Positions 24,448-35,112 of a stretch of DNA of 64,000 nucleotides are shown piece after piece (position 1 is the first letter of the stretch; every line of letters begins with the position of its first letter). Source of the DNA: Gelidibacter algens (GTDB lineage: Bacteria > Bacteroidota > Bacteroidia > Flavobacteriales > Flavobacteriaceae); contig NZ_LZRN01000022.1 of the NCBI RefSeq assembly GCF_001678675.1, positions 1-64,000 of the forward strand. The letters are read 5' to 3'. The notes under the pieces are model-generated. The model was not told where the DNA came from and did no database searches. It saw nothing but the letters and a program-made list of their open reading frames with translations. The translations under genes and the position numbers were made by a program.

Positions 24448-25425
24448 CTACTTCTTCCGATCGATAACGTAATTGACCATAAGCAACAAAGACGCTTTAA
24501 ATTCAGATTCTGGATACGTATTGAGAAGTTGTAATGCCTCCTCTTGAAAAGCAATCATTTTAGAAACTGCATAATCGAGTCCGCCTTTATTTTTCACAAA
24601 AGCAATGACTTCTTTGACGCGCTTTTTATCTTTATTATGATTTTTGACCGAATTGATCAGCCAAGATTTTTCCTTTTTCGAGCAATTATTGACGGCGTAG
24701 ATAAGCGGTAAGGTCATTTTTCGTTCCTTGATATCGATGCCTGTTGGTTTCCCGATGGCTTCGTTTCCATAATCGAACAAGTCGTCCTTAATTTGAAAAG
24801 CCATTCCTATGAGTTCTCCAAATTTCCGCATGGCTTCCACATCAGGAGAATTGGGCTTTACTGAAGCAGCACCAAGGCTGCAACACGCAGCAATTAGCGT
24901 TGCCGTTTTTTGACGAATAATCTCGTAGTAAATAGCTTCCGTGATGTCCAGCTGACGGGCTTTTTCTATTTGAAGCAGTTCGCCTTCGCTCATTTCCCTA
25001 ACCGCTACGGAAATAATCTTAAGCAAATCAAAATCATTGTTATCAATAGAAAGCAAGAGACCTTTTGAGAGCAGGTAATCGCCAATAAGAACGGCAATTT
25101 TATTTTTCCACAAAGCATTAATGGAGAAAAACCCACGCCTCCTGTTACTGTCATCAACCACATCATCATGCATCAATGTGGCCGTATGGATCAATTCAAT
25201 TACCGCAGCACCTCTATAAGTACGCTCGCTAACATTGCCGTTATTGACCATTTTAGCCACCAAAAACACAAACATAGGCCGCATTTGCTTGCCTTTTCTG
25301 TTAACGATGTAAGTTGTAATCCTATTTAAAAGCGCCACTTTTGAAGACATGGAAAGTAGAAACTTTTGTTCAAAAAGTTCCATTTCATAAGCTATGGGCT
25401 GCTTTATTTGTTCAACGATTTTCAA
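24448..25425 (-). CDS. polyprenyl diphosphate synthase
   Basis: Chain-elongating prenyltransferase of 325 residues making the long isoprenoid tail of menaquinone. The first aspartate-rich motif is LMHDDVVDDSNRRRG near residue 91 (DDxxD) and the second QIKDDLFDYGNEAIGKP near residue 218. The chain length cannot be read directly. The start codon is TTG (MKIVEQIKQ). Its stop is flush with a 21-unit heptamer array. Confidence 0.92.
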   Translation of the reverse strand: MKIVEQIKQPIAYEMELFEQKFLLSMSSKVALLNRITTYIVNRKGKQMRPMFVFLVAKMVNNGNVSERTYRGAAVIELIHTATLMHDDVVDDSNRRRGFFSINALWKNKIAVLIGDYLLSKGLLLSIDNNDFDLLKIISVAVREMSEGELLQIEKARQLDITEAIYYEIIRQKTATLIAACCSLGAASVKPNSPDVEAMRKFGELIGMAFQIKDDLFDYGNEAIGKPTGIDIKERKMTLPLIYAVNNCSKKEKSWLINSVKNHNKDKKRVKEVIAFVKNKGGLDYAVSKMIAFQEEALQLLNTYPESEFKASLLLMVNYVIDRKK

Positions 25426-25583
25426 AGGGTTATAGACATACGGATTTCTTTAACAAACGTACTAAAAATGGCAATGATATGCTATTATAAATAATGGAAA
25501 GACACATTTAAAAATGTATGTATGAGATGAAATAATGATTTATTCAACAGACAAATACACATAAAAAAGAGTATTCCAACTAA

Positions 25584-25618
25584 AAAAACCTGAACAAGTA
25601 GACTTTTGCTCAGGTTTT
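25584..25618 (-). terminator. hairpin after the T9SS protein gene
   Basis: AAAAACCTGA / TCAGGTTTT arms, 59 bases beyond the stop codon, with A/T runs on both sides. Confidence 0.65.
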
Positions 25619-25676
25619 CAGATATTATAATTGAATGTTGAAATTTCAACAGATGACAATATTCTTATTTATAATA

Positions 25677-26699
25677 TTATTTCTTAATAAATTTTTTAGT
25701 TTCTATTTTCCCATCTTCAGACTTGATATTTATAAAATACATACCTCCTCCTAAATCAGAAATATCGAATTTAACCTCTTTAACTAAATTTGTGGTTCTT
25801 TCAATAACAACTTGTCCCAAACTATTGTAGAGCTGAACTTTTTGAATTGCAGAAATCGACTTTAAATTAATCTCGTTGGTTGCAGGATTAGGATAAAGTG
25901 ACGTAACATTCGTTGCAAACTCTGCTACGCCGAGCAAAGTATTTGTCGCTGAAGCTCTTACGATATAATTATCAAAAGTTATGCTTGACGCCATTGTATT
26001 CGGAACGGTTTGCGTTGATCCGGAAAAAGCAACAAAGTCTATTTCAGTTGGAACATCGGGTTGCGTGGTTATAGGAAGACCTAATGGTCCGTCGATACCA
26101 TCACCATCAATTAACACTTGTCCAGTTATCGTATTATAGCTTATACCATAAGTTGAAAACATATTTGGAGCCACTACAATATCTAGATCATACCTAAAAT
26201 TACCAGGAGTAAGCTGGCCGGTAGGAAGACTATAGGCTACAAGAAACAATTTATTAGTGGATTCGTCAATTCTAAAACCCGCCAAAACTTTGGTATAACT
26301 TGGATCGTAAATATATACGCCAAAATTATTTAAACTTGAAGATCCCAAATCTCCGGGATTAACCGACACCTCTACTTCAATTATGTCATTACCAGACGTT
26401 CGAGATGCCCACGCAGCTGGCAATCCATCGTTCCAAACAAATGAACCTCCCATATCACCATTGGGTCCAGTTAAGGTAAAACCTTGTGTGCTGTTTTTCC
26501 CGTTGGCTGTAACTTGCAAATTTTCTTCAGATGCATTGTTGCTGGTTGTAGGCGGAGCTCCATTGCTAATCTGAGTATCCCATCCAAGTTGCCCCTTGAT
26601 GTTGCCAGGAGTGAGGGAATTAAAATCAAAGGAACTCAATTGTTGACTAAAACCGAAAAATGGTAAAATGAGTAATACTAAAAGTAATTTTTTCATCAT
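25677..26699 (-). CDS. secreted protein with type IX secretion C-terminal sorting domain
   Basis: 340 residues. A signal peptide (MMKKLLLVLLILPFFGFSQQ) is followed by a jelly-roll-like domain rich in Gly, Asn and Thr. The C-terminal T9SS type A sorting domain at about residues 262-340 shows NVTSLYPNPATNEINL, then KVQLYNSLGQVV, then GGGMYFINIKSEDGK. The mature protein should be exported across the outer membrane and anchored or released. No catalytic motif is visible; a binding module for polysaccharide or protein is possible. Confidence 0.88.
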   Translation of the reverse strand: MMKKLLLVLLILPFFGFSQQLSSFDFNSLTPGNIKGQLGWDTQISNGAPPTTSNNASEENLQVTANGKNSTQGFTLTGPNGDMGGSFVWNDGLPAAWASRTSGNDIIEVEVSVNPGDLGSSSLNNFGVYIYDPSYTKVLAGFRIDESTNKLFLVAYSLPTGQLTPGNFRYDLDIVVAPNMFSTYGISYNTITGQVLIDGDGIDGPLGLPITTQPDVPTEIDFVAFSGSTQTVPNTMASSITFDNYIVRASATNTLLGVAEFATNVTSLYPNPATNEINLKSISAIQKVQLYNSLGQVVIERTTNLVKEVKFDISDLGGGMYFINIKSEDGKIETKKFIKK

Positions 26700-26765
26700 A
26701 TCTTTATTATTTATACATTAATAGTTGATTAAAAATAAACCTTATTATTTAAATTTAACAGTTAT

Positions 26766-26940
26766 CTAGCTTTTTTTCTCCAACTCACCGCAAGCTGCAT
26801 CAATTTCTCTTACATCATACCGTAATGGTGGCACTCGCTTCCAACATAAAGACAAACATCTCTAATACCACATTGCTGGATTGATGAAAATAAGCATCAT
26901 CAATGGTATTTATTCAATTAAGTTAACCTACTTGGGTCAC
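26766..26940 (-). pseudogene. decayed copy of the rlmN 3' end
   Basis: The plus-strand text closely follows 35113-35290 (for example CCGCAAGCTGCATCAAT, CTCGCTTCCAACAT, ATTCAATTAAGTT in the same order and spacing). Translated on the minus strand, with frameshifts, it gives fragments matching RlmN: IDDAYFHQSSNVVLEMFVFM, then EIDAACGELEKKS-stop against the functional DIDAACGQLANKS-stop. Only the last 55 or so codons are present. It lies in the same orientation as rlmN, on the other side of the Sus locus. Confidence 0.85.
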
Positions 26941-27286
26941 ACTTTCAATTTTATAATAAAAAAAGTGCATCATGCTATTCTCCATCAAAGCGCTCGATTC
27001 AATTGCTGAAATCCGATCTGGTTAACCTTAACAAATACTATAATTTACGATCTCAAAAAATAACTATTCATGCATAAGTATCTGGAAATAGGGACACTAC
27101 ATTACGTAATTATTAGTGTTTGACGATTTATACTGCTATTATTTTAATGAACCCTATGGTTTACTGATGATTCTATAGCTTTTGGGAGTTAAATTTCGAT
27201 TTTTTAATATTGTTTTAAGTGTTTTGTTTGTTTCTTTAAGATTAAATTAAGAAGTTTACGCCGGATTAATTTAAAGAAAAAATTAT

Positions 27287-30200
27287 ATGAAATTAAAACT
27301 AACCTGGTTGATGACACTTTTTTTGGTTGTTTATCACACATGTTTCCTTTGCCCAACTGAAAACAGTAACTGGTACTGTGACCTCTGCATCAGACGGTAT
27401 GACACTTGTGGGTGTGAATGTTATTGTGAAAGGAACCTCAAGAGGTGTGCAAACAGATTTTGACGGGAATTTTTCTATCAATGCACAAAAAGGAGAGGTC
27501 ATTGATTTTAGTTATGTTGGCATGACTACCAATTCCATTACCGTAGGTGATGGGATGACCTATGATATAGTAATGGCTGAGGATGTTGAAAGTTTGGAAA
27601 CCGTCGTTATTACTGGTTATCAAAATATCAAAAAAGAGCTTTTTACAGGTGCTTCGCAAACACTAAAAGCAGCAGATATTAAATTAGATGGTGTAGCTGA
27701 TATATCAGGGTCACTTGAAGGTAGGGCTGCGGGTGTTTCTGTTCAAAACGTTACTGGAACTTTTGGTGCTGCACCACGAATTACCATAAGAGGGTCGTCT
27801 TCAATTTTAGGAGATACGAAACCTATTTGGATTGTGGACGGGGTTATCCAAGAAGAGATTGTTAACATTTCCGTTTCAGATTTGGTCTCTGGAGATCCAA
27901 ATACCTTATTGAGCTCTGCTATCTCTGGGCTAAACCCCTCTGATGTTGAAAGCTTTGAGATCTTGAAGGACGCTTCTGCGACTTCATTGTATGGGGCGCG
28001 AGCACTAAACGGAGTGGTGGTGATAACCACAAAATCAGGCAAAAAGAATCAGGCTCCCAAATTTAATTATAACGGTGAATTTTTAGTAAGGGATAGGCCT
28101 CGTTATGGTCAGTATGATTTGCTGAATTCTCAAGAAACTGTTTCTGTTTATAGAGAGATGGAGTCCAAGGGATTTTTAGGCTATCCTGCAGTTTTACAAG
28201 GAAGAAATGGGGGAATCTATAATATTAGGGCAAGAGCACTAAATACTTATAATGAGTCTGATGGCTCTTATGGTTTGGAAAATACGGCTGAAGCTAAGGC
28301 AGCATTTTTACAAAAATATGAATTAGCCAATACAGACTGGTTTAAGGAGTTGTTCAATATGACCCCTACGCAAACCCACAACATTAGTTTTTCTAGCGGG
28401 AGCGACAAAGCCACAACATACGCGTCTTTGGGATATTATACAGATGCCGGATGGACCGTTGCAGACAGGGTGAGACGTATAACTTCTACTTTAAGAAATA
28501 CGTATTACCTTAACGATGATAAATTAAAGTTAACAACATTACTTCAAGGTAATATAAGAAACCAGAAAACGCCAGGGACCCAAAATAGGCAGGAAGATGT
28601 GTTCTTCGGGTCATTTACAAGAGACTTTGACATTAACCCTTATAATTATGCCATCCAGACCAGTAGGGCGTTAAGACCAAAAGACGAGAATGGAGATTTG
28701 GAGTATTATCGAAATAATTGGGCTCCTTTTAATATTTTAAACGAAGTTAGAAATAACACCTTTGAACTAAATGTGTTCGATCTTAAGTTCCAAGGTCAGG
28801 CAGAATATAAGATCAATGATAACCTGAAGTATAACTTTCTGGGTTCTGCAAGATATGTAACGTCCAATGGGGAGCAAGGTGCAACTGAGAACTCCAATCT
28901 TGCTGCTGCTTACAGGGCAGATGAAACAGCCATTGTGCAACAACAAAACACATTTTTATTTACTGATCCAGATAACCCAAATGCTTTGCCCAAAGTGGTA
29001 CTGCCATTTGGTGGGATCTTGACAGAATCGAAAAATACCTTAACAACCTATACCTTCAGAAATTCTTTGGAATTTTCAAAAACATTCAATGATGTACATG
29101 GTTTAACAATCTATTCTTCTCAAGAATACCGATATGTTGACAGGGCAGCGTCTTCATTTACAGGATACGGGTACCAATTCTCTAGAGGAGGTTCAATTTT
29201 CACGGACCCTGATATTTTGAAAAAGGTAATTTTAGAGGGTAATGACTATTTTTTCTCACAAGAAACGCGTCAACGTGAAGTGTCCTTAGCTGTTCAGGCA
29301 ACATATGATTTTGATACAAAATACATCGTCAATTTAACAGGTAATTATGAAGGCTCTAACAGAGCTGGAAAATCGTCTGACGCCAGATGGCTTCCAACCT
29401 ATTCTATCGCCGGACGATGGAACGTACATAATGAGAACTTTTTGAAAGATTCTAGGGTCATTTCAAGTTTAGTGTTAAGACCAAGTTATGGTGTGACCGG
29501 ACTTATCGCTGATGCTGCCAGTAACAATTTACCTGTTTTTCAAAATTTGGTAACAGACCGATTGAACCCTGATGATCGTGAAAACTATATTGATATTGTG
29601 GATCTTCAAAATTCCAATTTAACATACGAGCGTACTAAAGAATTGAATCTTGGCTTAGAACTTGGTATGTACAACGGCAGAATTCAAACTGTAGTTGATG
29701 TTTATTTTAGAAAGGGTATAGACCTTATAGACCTCATCAGAACGTCTGGAATTGGTGGAGAAGTATTAAAACTTGGTAATAATTCTTCTATGGACACTAA
29801 GGGTGTTGAGTTTCAGTTAAATACCATCAACCTTGATTCCGAAGATTTCAGATGGAGCTCAGGATTTAATATTTCATTCATTGACCAAGAGATTACGAAC
29901 TTAAAGCAACAGACCAACGTTTTTGATCTGGTATCTGGTACAGGTAGAGGGAACGCTATCGGGTATGCTCCCGGGTCTTTATTTTCGTTTGATTTTGATG
30001 GCTTGAATGAATTTGGGCTGCCAACTTTCAATTTTGATGACCCAGATGCAGATCCAATTGGTGGCGTCGATTTTCAGGACACGATAGATGTTCTTGATTA
30101 CCTAGTGCATGAAGGTTCAACACTTCCTACTATTACAGGAGGTTTTGCAAATAATTTCAAATACAAAAATTGGGATATGAGTGTGTTCTTTTCTTTTTCT

Positions 30201-30647
30201 GCGGGTAATAAGGTAAGGTTAAACCCTAGCTATAGCGCCACATATTCAGACTTGGATGTATTTCCTAGAGAGTTTGTAAATAGATGGTTACTTCCTGGAG
30301 ATGAAGCAATAACAAATATTCCTGCAATTGCTTCTCAGCAAGCTATACAAGCATATGGTCAAAATGCCGTTACCCAAGCTTACAATGCATACAATTATTC
30401 TACAGAACGCGTAGCTGATGGAGATTTTGTAAGATTAAAAAATGTGACCGTAGGATACTCTTTCCCTTCTGAAAGCCTCAGTCAAATAGGATTGTCCAAT
30501 TTAAGAATGAGTCTGCAAGGGACGAATTTATTTTTATTATATTCAGATTCCGATTTAGGAGGACAAGACCCTGAGTTTTTTAATTCTGGAGGAGTTGCAT
30601 ATCCAATCACGAGATCATTCACATTTTCATTAAATGTAGGTTTTTAA
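27287..30647 (+). CDS. SusC/RagA-family TonB-linked outer-membrane transporter, frame break in signal peptide
   Basis: Large TonB-dependent transporter with an N-terminal carboxypeptidase-D-like domain (TVTGTVTSASDGMTLVGVNV), a plug (RGSSSILGDTKPIWIVDGV, LKDASATSLYGARALNGVVV) and a C-terminal barrel ending SFTFSLNVGF. The ATG at 27287 begins MKLKLTWLMTLF, but that frame runs into WYCDLC. The mature frame is entered if one T is removed from the seven-T run at 27318-27324, giving MTLFWLFITHVSFAQ, a good signal peptide. It pairs with the SusD gene that follows by 10 bases. The substrate is unknown; companion genes hint at peptides. Confidence 0.92.
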
Positions 30648-30657
30648 AAAATAAACT

Positions 30658-32145
30658 ATGAAAAATTATAATTTCAATTTAAGAGTATTATTTGTTGTAC
30701 TAGGTGCGTCATTCGTATCATGCAACGATGTTCTTGATGAGGTGCCAGATAATAGGGCATCTATAAATACAGAAGAGGATATAACGCGATTATTGACAGC
30801 AGCCTACCCTGAGGCGGCTTACGTTTCTTTTGTTCAGCCCATGTCAGACATCGCAACTGATAAAGGTCCGGATGCCCGTAATCAAAGGCTCAATGAAGAA
30901 ATGTATTTCTGGAGAGATTTAAATGACATTGACTCTGATACACCAACCAATTATTGGAACAGTGCTTATGAAGCCATTTCGCAAGCCAACCAAGCCTTAC
31001 AATCGATAGACGAACTTGGTGGTGGCGACAAGTTTAATGCTCAAAGGGGTGAAGCTTTGGTAAGCAGAGCATATGCCCATTTTATGCTGGTTAGTATATT
31101 CGCTAAAGCTTATAATCCAGAAACAGCCGCCAGTACCTTGGGGGTGCCTTATGTAACAGAGCCAGAAACGGTATTGTTGCCAAAGTATACAAGAGCATCA
31201 ATTGAAGAGGTTTACACTAATATTGAAAAAGATTTAACTGAGGGGTTACCATTAATTTTAGACAATTACGATGTACCTTCTTACCACTTCAACAAAAAGG
31301 CCGCGAATGCCTTTGCCGCCAGGTTCTATTTGAATAAAGGTGAATGGCAAAAGGTAATTGATCACAGTACTGTGGCATTAGGCTCTGGTGGGGCAAGTGC
31401 ATTGAGAATCATTAACACCCAAGCGTATCAAAATTTAACTTATAGTGAATTGAGTAATGGTTACATTTCAAGTAGCGAACCATCCAACCTGTTGTTAGTG
31501 GCAGGAAGCTCTACGTATGCTAGGGACTTTGCAACTCTACGTTACCATTTGGGTGCTTCTGTGAGTAATAGCCTATTTCCTGGTGATAATGGCACTGGTT
31601 CTCCTTGGGCTTATTCACTTTTCGGAGGTGAATTATTTGCAAATGTTCCTAAATTTGTAGAATATTTTAGAGTCACTAATCAAGCAGCTGGTATTGGTTT
31701 TCCATTTGCAACTTTTGTGCTTTTTAATGCAGATGAAGCTCTATTAAATAGAGCTGAGGCGTATGCGATGTTAGGACAGTATGAAAGTGCCTTGGCAGAT
31801 ATAAACTTGTCTTTTTCCGTAAAAACAGAAGATTATGCACCACGGAATGTTTTATCTGATGCTGAACTTAGAAACGAATTTGCTGTAAACGATAATAGCT
31901 TATATACACCATTTTACACAATATCAGAGGAGGCCTTACCCTATATTAATGCAGTTTTAGATATGAAGAAAACAATTTTCTTTGATGAAGGTTTGCGTTG
32001 GTTTGATATTAAACGACATAATATAGTAGTTGTCCATAATGATTTCTTCGGAAATACATTTACGTTGCCAAAAGATGATTTGAGAAGAGCATTACAAATA
32101 CCAAGTGATGCACAATCCTTTGGAATTGAACCAAATCCTAGATAG
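30658..32145 (+). CDS. SusD/RagB-family nutrient-binding lipoprotein
   Basis: 495 residues with a lipoprotein signal (lipobox ASFVSC, Cys23). SusD features follow: an N-terminal NYWNSAYEAISQANQALQSI helix, TPR-like middle RGEALVSRAYAHFMLVSIFA, and C-terminal FDEGLRWFDIKRHNI near residue 443. It caps the SusC transporter at the cell surface and captures the substrate. It starts 10 bases after susC and belongs to the same operon. Confidence 0.93.
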   Translation: MKNYNFNLRVLFVVLGASFVSCNDVLDEVPDNRASINTEEDITRLLTAAYPEAAYVSFVQPMSDIATDKGPDARNQRLNEEMYFWRDLNDIDSDTPTNYWNSAYEAISQANQALQSIDELGGGDKFNAQRGEALVSRAYAHFMLVSIFAKAYNPETAASTLGVPYVTEPETVLLPKYTRASIEEVYTNIEKDLTEGLPLILDNYDVPSYHFNKKAANAFAARFYLNKGEWQKVIDHSTVALGSGGASALRIINTQAYQNLTYSELSNGYISSSEPSNLLLVAGSSTYARDFATLRYHLGASVSNSLFPGDNGTGSPWAYSLFGGELFANVPKFVEYFRVTNQAAGIGFPFATFVLFNADEALLNRAEAYAMLGQYESALADINLSFSVKTEDYAPRNVLSDAELRNEFAVNDNSLYTPFYTISEEALPYINAVLDMKKTIFFDEGLRWFDIKRHNIVVVHNDFFGNTFTLPKDDLRRALQIPSDAQSFGIEPNPR

Positions 32146-32172
32146 TATATTAATTTTAAATCCACTAGAGTT

Positions 32173-33075
32173 ATGAAAGATAATTTTTTAAATAGAACCT
32201 TTGTCATCGCCATCATTCTGGCCGTTTTTACTACCTCGTGTAGTAATGTAGATGACAGTGTGGGCCCAAGCCAAATAGATACCACCCCACCAATCCTCAA
32301 TGAACTTGATCTGTATCTTCGAAATAGTTTTGTAATACCCTACAATATCGATATACAATACAAGTGGGATATTAATGATACGAGCGTAAACAGGTTTTTG
32401 CATCCACCATTTCAATCTAATGTAAAGCCAATGGCAACGTTGCTTCAAGATGTTTGGATAGCGCCTTATACAGCGGTTGGGGGAGTCAACTTTATTAAGA
32501 ACATCGCTCCTAGAGAATTTATCTTATCTGGAGGATTTAATTACAACCCTAACAGTCCTACCATTACATTGGGTATTGCTGAAGCTGGTGCCAGAATCAC
32601 CTTATTTAACTTGGATGAGCTTGATTATAGCTCAATTGTATATGATGAAGATACCAACAATGATTTTGAGGTTCAACTAAGTATCGTAGGCCCCATAAGT
32701 ACTGTTCATCACGAGTATGGCCATATTTTAAACCAAAACGTGCCTTTTGATCCTGCTTTTGAAAAAATTACACCAGGCGACTATACTGCGCAATGGTTTA
32801 ATAGAAGTAATGAGCAAGCGAGGGAATTAGGTTTTATAACCGCTTATGCATCAAACCAACCAGGTGAAGATTTTGTTGAAATGATTGCACAAATGTTGGT
32901 ACGAACAAGGGCAGATTATGATGCACTGGTTAATAGTATCTCTAGTCAACAAGCTAAGGATGCTATTAGATTGAAGGAACAATTTGTTGTGGATTACTAT
33001 CAAGATAATTTTGATATTGATTTTTATGCCCTCCAGGAGTTAACGAGTCAGGCCTTAATAGATGCAGTAAATTAA
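32173..33075 (+). CDS. substrate-import-associated zinc metallohydrolase lipoprotein
   Basis: 300 residues with a lipobox (TTSCSN, Cys24). The zincin motif HEYGH in TVHHEYGHILNQN is near residue 180, with the downstream EDFVEMIAQM likely providing the third ligand. The family (LP_HExxH, found with SusC/SusD pairs) is thought to process proteinaceous material at the surface. It is the third gene of the Sus operon. Confidence 0.85.
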   Translation: MKDNFLNRTFVIAIILAVFTTSCSNVDDSVGPSQIDTTPPILNELDLYLRNSFVIPYNIDIQYKWDINDTSVNRFLHPPFQSNVKPMATLLQDVWIAPYTAVGGVNFIKNIAPREFILSGGFNYNPNSPTITLGIAEAGARITLFNLDELDYSSIVYDEDTNNDFEVQLSIVGPISTVHHEYGHILNQNVPFDPAFEKITPGDYTAQWFNRSNEQARELGFITAYASNQPGEDFVEMIAQMLVRTRADYDALVNSISSQQAKDAIRLKEQFVVDYYQDNFDIDFYALQELTSQALIDAVN

Positions 33076-33088
33076 AATAAACTTTACA

Positions 33089-34534
33089 ATGAAAAGAATT
33101 TTTAAAACACAATACTGGTTTGTATTACTAGCAATGATCTGTTTAACAGCTTGTCAAGATGATACCACCGAAGAATTATTTGATCAATCTCCATCCGTTA
33201 GAGCTGATCAGCAAACCAACGAACTTAAGGCACTATTGCTATCACAACCTAATGGCTACAGGGCTGAATATTTCACAAAAAATGATGAACGTGGAGGGTT
33301 TACCATATACATGCAGTTTAATGCAGATGGTACGGTCAGACAAACCTCAGATTTTGACAATCAAACAGCTTTGGCCAACTCTCTTTATGACGTACGGTTT
33401 GGCACGACAGTAGAATTGGTTTTTTCAACGAGAAATCACATTACGAAGGCTGTCGATCCCACTGCTCAAATTGATGGCGTCTCTGTTGAGATTGGAACGG
33501 GCTACGCAGGTACTAACAATTTTCAATTTTTTGGAAACGACAATGGCGTGTTAAGTTTTAGGGATATCAGAAATAGCGAAACAGCGACACTTACCTTAAC
33601 GCCAACCAATTTTACAGATTTTGATTCACAAAGTCTTGCGGAAGTTGATGTTTTGAGAGAAAATTATGATAAGTTGAGTTCGCCTCAATCAGATTTGCCA
33701 ACATATCCCGTTTTGGAATTTGACAACAGTCAGGGAAATACAAGATTTAAGTTCTCGTTCAATGAGGTTACAAGATTCTCAACTTCAAGGTTAGTAACTT
33801 CTAACGCTATCACAGATTTGGAGTTTGGTATTACGCCTACATTGGAAGGATTGACTGTCAGTCCACCGCTTACGTATCAAGGAGAGGTCTATGAGGATTT
33901 TACTTACAATGATGAAACCAAACGTTACGTATCAACAGTAAATGGCACTACGGCATCTATTTATTATGACTTTGCAGCGGCCTATGTTAACCCTAATGAC
34001 ATTGTCGTTTTGGAACAGGATCTTGGAGCATCAGGCTTTCTGTATCGTTTAAATTTGGGAAAGAACCCACTTACCAGCGGTACTCATGATAGCATGATTA
34101 ATTTAGTGTCCAATAGTTTCAACCAAGGGTTAAACCTTAATTATAGAGTTAGTGGCTATCAATTGATATTGGACTTTGAAAGTAATGATTGTGATACATT
34201 CTTGGTTCTTCAGCTATACAATGATGTTAATAATAACGGCGTTAACGATGGAGAGGCTATAGGGCCTAATATCTTTTATTGTTTTGAAGCCGCCAAGATT
34301 AATGATGGGAAACTATTTTTAACTTATACAGGTATAAGTAACCCAGGTCTGGCCTTTACCGTACCATGGGTCCAACCGTTACTTGATTTTGTCGGAGATC
34401 CTGATGGGTTGATATTTTCAAGAGAAGGTAGTTTTTCCACTAATACTGCCAGTTTCGGCAATACCGCAGGAACCTTTACAAGTGTAGATAGTGAAGGTAA
34501 TGGTGAAATAAGAGTTTATGGCTTGTTTTTTTAA
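33089..34534 (+). CDS. DUF4302-type surface lipoprotein
   Basis: 481 residues with a lipobox (LTACQD, Cys22) and the N-terminal pattern ELKALLLSQPNGYRAEYFT...GGFTIYMQFNADGTV, as in DUF4302 proteins. These are typically encoded next to SusC/SusD and the HExxH lipoprotein, as here. Function is unknown; probably an accessory binding protein. A strong terminator follows. Confidence 0.8.
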   Translation: MKRIFKTQYWFVLLAMICLTACQDDTTEELFDQSPSVRADQQTNELKALLLSQPNGYRAEYFTKNDERGGFTIYMQFNADGTVRQTSDFDNQTALANSLYDVRFGTTVELVFSTRNHITKAVDPTAQIDGVSVEIGTGYAGTNNFQFFGNDNGVLSFRDIRNSETATLTLTPTNFTDFDSQSLAEVDVLRENYDKLSSPQSDLPTYPVLEFDNSQGNTRFKFSFNEVTRFSTSRLVTSNAITDLEFGITPTLEGLTVSPPLTYQGEVYEDFTYNDETKRYVSTVNGTTASIYYDFAAAYVNPNDIVVLEQDLGASGFLYRLNLGKNPLTSGTHDSMINLVSNSFNQGLNLNYRVSGYQLILDFESNDCDTFLVLQLYNDVNNNGVNDGEAIGPNIFYCFEAAKINDGKLFLTYTGISNPGLAFTVPWVQPLLDFVGDPDGLIFSREGSFSTNTASFGNTAGTFTSVDSEGNGEIRVYGLFF

Positions 34535-34571
34535 GGGTATCTAAACATCAAGTATTTATAAAATAATTTCA

Positions 34572-34602
34572 AAAGCCTTTGCGTATTGCGTAAAGGCTTT
34601 TT
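34572..34602 (+). terminator. intrinsic terminator of the Sus operon
   Basis: 12-bp stem AAAGCCTTTGCG / CGTAAAGGCTTT (one G-U pair) with a 5-base loop and a following T run, 37 bases after the DUF4302 stop. Confidence 0.88.
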
Positions 34603-34604
34603 CT

Positions 34605-35112
34605 TGGTATGAGTTTACGATATCAATTTCCTAACCTACTATTGAAATTCCTTATGCGCAGAAATAAGCTAAAATGGCCCTGCATTTCAGCACTATCCTA
34701 AGTGCATTTCTTGGATGGCTAATTTAGTTGGTGTTAGGAGATAGCATGTAGATGTCACTAGAAAAAATAAACCTATCTGACTATCTGATCAGAAGAACGC
34801 AAAGAAAGGTTGTACTAATTTTATGGTCGGGTGTTATGGGTTTGTTGAAACAAACAAAACTCGGCACAATTTCATCCACATTGACAACCGTCTGCACTTT
34901 TTCGCCCCCTTATATTTTACCTTCTTGAAGAACTGCCTAAGCAACCCATGATTTCCTTTGCCATGCTGAGAATTAAGCTGTCAAACATTTTAACAAATTC
35001 TCGATATTTTTCTCTGAAATTTTCTACAATGATTGGAAAATGCTATCAAAATATAGTCATTTTTAAGCAATGACTTTTAAAAACAGTCTTAAGACAACTA
35101 TTTTTAACAGGG
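34605..35112. other. gene-free stretch between the Sus operon and rlmN
   Basis: 508 bases without a convincing gene. Minus-strand translation around 34850-34975 gives short fragments (for example NHGLLRQFFKK) that faintly recall transposases of the IS30 type, but no continuous homology can be followed. It may be debris of the event that placed the Sus locus here. Confidence 0.4.

Noticed and set aside
26946-27286. Regulatory site for the Sus operon
   Set aside because: No convincing TTG / TAnnTTTG pair or inverted repeat was found in the AT-rich upstream region.
34850-34975. Possible IS30-type transposase remnant on the minus strand
   Set aside because: Only a short fragment looks similar, and frames do not join into a recognisable transposase.
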